This document shows positions 5,440 to 7,547 of a DNA stretch of 7,547 bases, piece after piece; the stretch's first letter is position 1, and each line of letters starts with the position of its first letter. The DNA is taken from contig CAKZOF010000450.1 in NCBI GenBank assembly GCA_937135995.1, positions 1 through 7,547 on the forward strand. Reading direction: 5' to 3'. The translations under genes were made by a program, and so were the position numbers. The stretch comes from an uncultured Pyrinomonas sp. (lineage in GTDB: Bacteria > Acidobacteriota > Blastocatellia > Pyrinomonadales > Pyrinomonadaceae). The notes below the pieces were generated by a model. It was given only the letters and a program-made list of their open reading frames with translations, was not told the origin of the DNA and did not search any database.

Positions 5440-6720
5440 TCAGAGGCTTTCGCCGCTCGGTTCCGCTCCGCGCGGCAACAGCGCGGCGATCTCCTCGACG
5501 ATGCGCTGCGTCGAATGCGGAATGGCGAGGCTGGCTGCGGCTGCGCGCAGCGAGGCGTAGTAGCGCCCATCCTCCATCATGCGTCGGACCACGGGCACGA
5601 TGTCGGACGCGCGCGTGAGCAGCACGCCTGCGCCGCGCTGAACCAGCGCGCGGGCCGCTCCCGCTTCCTGCGGCATGGGCGGCGTGGTCGCGTCGGCGAT
5701 GATCGGCACGCGACAGGCGAGCGCCTCAAACGTCGTCAGTCCGCCGAGCTTGGAGATCATCACGCTGGCGGCGCGCATGAGCTGTTCGATCTGCTCCGTG
5801 TAGCCGACGATCTTGACCGGAAAGCGCGCGTGGCGGGCGATCCGTTCGGCTTCCCGGCGCAGCTTTTCGTTCTTGCCTGCCAGAAAGATCGCTTGCACAT
5901 CCAGTTCGCCGCGCACAAACTCGCGGAAGATCTTTGGAATGTTGCCGCCGCCGATCCAGCCGGCGTTGACGAAGACGGTGAACTTTTCAGGGTCAAGGCC
6001 AAGCGCGCGGCGAGCTTCGCGTGCTGCTCGTTCGTCGGCCGCTGACCACTCGAATTTCGGGTGGACCGGCATCCCGCAGACCTTGATCCGCTCCGGCGCG
6101 ACGCCGTACTCGATCAACTGCCGGCGCGCTTCTTCGCTCGCGACCAGATAGAGTCTCACGTCGTCGCACGCCCAACCGCGCCAGAAACCATCGAACGGAT
6201 CGGTGACTACCGTGACGAGCGGGATGCGGTCGGCCAAGCCTAGCTCTTTGAGCACGCGCGCGATGCCGTGCTGCGTGAGCGGATGGACGCTGATGACGAT
6301 GTGCGGACACCAGCGCTCGAACAGGTCGCGCACGTAACCGACCGTCCGCCGGTAGAAGAAGTCGCGCGTTTCCGGGCGAAAACGGTTGACAGCCCAGTAA
6401 AGGTACTTCATCCAGTGCTGCCGGTGACGCAGCATCCAGTTGTAGAGTTGGACCAGTCGAGCGGTGAGCGAGTGGGCCTCTTCGATGGCGCGCACGACGC
6501 GCACGGCGTAGGAATCGCTGCGAAAGAAGCGTTGCACGCCCGCGACGATGGCGGCTGCCGCCGAACGATGACCGCCGCCGGTGTCCGAAGAGATGATGAG
6601 GATCTTCGGCCCCGTGCCGGGCGCCGTCTCTTTCCGGCGGAGCAGGACGGGGCGCTGCTCCGGGGCGCACACAGTCTTGTCTCGTTTCTCCGCGTCTGTT
6701 CTCATCGAGTTCTGCATCAT
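5440..6720 (-). CDS. Glycosyltransferase of the MGDG-synthase / UgtP (GT28-like) family
   Basis: The 426-residue protein has the two-domain GT-B plan of monogalactosyldiacylglycerol synthases and diacylglycerol glucosyltransferases, which move a sugar from a nucleotide sugar to a lipid at the membrane face. Residues 39-59 hold the first strand and loop KILIISSDTGGGHRSA. IVISVHPLTQHG is at 141-152, VTDPFDGFW at 172-180, CGMPVHPKF at 215-223, the second Rossmann domain begins with FVNAGWIGGG (250-259), and the sugar-nucleotide site is ISKLGGLTTFEAL (322-334), followed by MPQEAGAA (349-356). Two usual family residues differ: KPGG is KLGG here (Leu325), and the Asn after QE is absent. No transmembrane helix is seen; basic and aromatic segments at 95-131 may bind membrane. 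Residues 1-37 are a charged extension. An ATGATG pair begins the frame without a clear Shine-Dalgarno; Met6 is an alternative. It lies 109 nt after the radical SAM gene, probably in one operon. Confidence 0.87.
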   Translation of the reverse strand: MMQNSMRTDAEKRDKTVCAPEQRPVLLRRKETAPGTGPKILIISSDTGGGHRSAAAAIVAGVQRFFRSDSYAVRVVRAIEEAHSLTARLVQLYNWMLRHRQHWMKYLYWAVNRFRPETRDFFYRRTVGYVRDLFERWCPHIVISVHPLTQHGIARVLKELGLADRIPLVTVVTDPFDGFWRGWACDDVRLYLVASEEARRQLIEYGVAPERIKVCGMPVHPKFEWSAADERAAREARRALGLDPEKFTVFVNAGWIGGGNIPKIFREFVRGELDVQAIFLAGKNEKLRREAERIARHARFPVKIVGYTEQIEQLMRAASVMISKLGGLTTFEALACRVPIIADATTPPMPQEAGAARALVQRGAGVLLTRASDIVPVVRRMMEDGRYYASLRAAAASLAIPHSTQRIVEEIAALLPRGAEPSGESL

Positions 6721-6829
6721 GGGCGCCGACGGGAGCTACGTCCGGCGCCCGGCCTTCGCGTCGCCGGAGCGCAGGCGCATCCACGGGATCATGGTGTGTC
6801 GGTTGGTGCGCTCGCTCGAAAGCGTTCGT

Positions 6830-7547
6830 TCAAGCTTTCACCGCCAATCCTTCGCCCTCGTTTGCTTCAGCACGTTCCAGTTCGCGCCGCGCCCGTTTCA
6901 TCTCGCGCTCGAGCCGCTTGATCTGGATCAAATGTTTCGGGTTGAAGGCTAGACTCGGGTAGTAACAGTTCGATTCATGCGTACAGAAACAACCGTCGGC
7001 CACTTTGCGCCGCCGCGCCTTCATCGCTGGCGAGTTCCACAAACGCCAGAAGTTCCACTCGTAATCGCGCAGGTTTCCGACGGGCGCAAGGTTCTCGCAC
7101 GACGAGACAGTCCCTTCATCGTAGATCACGGCTCCTGCCGTTCCGGCGTAGCAACGTAGTTGCGGGCGATTCTCTTCTTTCGTCTTCGCGATCAGCCCGT
7201 GCATGTAGATGTCGATCGCCGCTTTGAAGAAACCGGCATCGCCCGTGTAGTTGTTCTTGATCACCGCTTGACGCGAATCTTCGTCGATCATCTTCGACAA
7301 GCGCGCGTAGATGGCGTGATCGAACTCGAGTTCGCGCGGGTCGGCCGAAGGCGGGCGGATGTAGTTGATGTTCACTTTGTCGGGTTTGAGCTCGTACTTC
7401 AGAAAGTCGTACCACTCGAAGATGCGATCCTGATTCGAGCGCATCACGCAAGTGCAGGTCTGCACGTCGAGCCGGTTGTTGTACTGGCGCTTCATCGCTT
7501 GCAGTTGCCGCGCCGTGTCGATGGCGATGTCCCACGAGCCGGGCTTC
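6830..7547 (-). CDS. Radical SAM protein with SPASM-like C-terminal region (N-terminal part outside window)
   Basis: The frame is open to the window edge (first full codon at 7546-7544) and stops at 6832-6830, so 238 residues are visible; the ATG at 7495 is internal. The CxxxCxxC cluster that would bind the SAM-cleaving iron-sulfur centre must lie outside the window. The visible part continues a radical SAM barrel: KPGSWDIAIDTARQL matches the common GS...A...I..L helix, followed by strand LDVQTCTCV and VNINYIRP. Near the end a C-X12-G-X4-C motif (Cys132 and Cys150 of the visible part), GNL, and then C-X-C-X5-C (186, 188, 194) resemble the SPASM/Twitch domain that holds auxiliary iron-sulfur clusters, but with fewer cysteines than a full SPASM. 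A basic coiled-coil-like tail (about 206-226) ends the protein. The substrate is unknown; the neighbouring lipid-type glycosyltransferase suggests, but does not prove, lipid or surface-sugar modification. Confidence 0.85.
   Translation of the reverse strand, partial: KPGSWDIAIDTARQLQAMKRQYNNRLDVQTCTCVMRSNQDRIFEWYDFLKYELKPDKVNINYIRPPSADPRELEFDHAIYARLSKMIDEDSRQAVIKNNYTGDAGFFKAAIDIYMHGLIAKTKEENRPQLRCYAGTAGAVIYDEGTVSSCENLAPVGNLRDYEWNFWRLWNSPAMKARRRKVADGCFCTHESNCYYPSLAFNPKHLIQIKRLEREMKRARRELERAEANEGEGLAVKA

Noticed and set aside
6736..6792. 18-residue frame between the radical SAM and glycosyltransferase genes
   Set aside because: It starts MIPWMRLR, has no Shine-Dalgarno sequence and no recognisable features; a chance frame in a short spacer is more likely.

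Overview
The window looks like chromosome from a GC-rich, Gram-negative bacterium with an outer membrane. It carries lpxD, a lipid A biosynthesis acyltransferase, and the C-terminus of a PEP-CTERM surface protein. Its promoters are of the ordinary sigma-70 kind (TTGACA/TATAAT-like). The long GC-rich intergenic gaps and the gene mix (PEP-CTERM protein, stand-alone lpxD, a glycosyltransferase related to galactolipid synthases next to a radical SAM protein) would suit an Acidobacteriota member, perhaps of the Blastocatellia. That placement is inference from style and gene content only.

Plus strand, left half. The tail of a PEP-CTERM protein (1-395) is followed by a strong hairpin. About 1 kb without a credible gene leads to a clean promoter and tRNA-Ala(CGC) at 1393-1468. 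A second gene-poor stretch holds a pair of 34-bp imperfect direct repeats separated by exactly 34 bp. lpxD (1909-2976) stands alone, outside the usual bamA-skp-lpxD-fabZ-lpxA setting. After another gap comes a textbook promoter whose start site is overlapped by a perfect 17-bp palindrome of LacI-family operator type. It drives a small unrecognised gene (3397-3696).

Minus strand, right half, convergent with the left and separated from it by a 16-bp-stem terminator that may serve both sides. Reading in the direction of transcription (right to left) there is the 3' part of a radical SAM protein with a SPASM-like C-terminal cysteine region, a GT28-type glycosyltransferase of the MGDG-synthase/UgtP family, an SDR oxidoreductase of FabG type, and a non-haem ferritin-like protein with its own strong promoter. 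The radical SAM and glycosyltransferase genes are close enough (109 nt) to be an operon and may act on a membrane lipid. The SDR seems separately controlled: a promoter and then an intrinsic terminator lie directly before its ribosome binding site, an attenuator-like layout.

No mobile element, CRISPR array or defence system was seen. The most interesting items are the operator-like palindrome before the small gene, the terminator-in-leader arrangement before the SDR gene, the radical SAM/glycolipid-type glycosyltransferase pair, and the spaced direct repeats after the tRNA.
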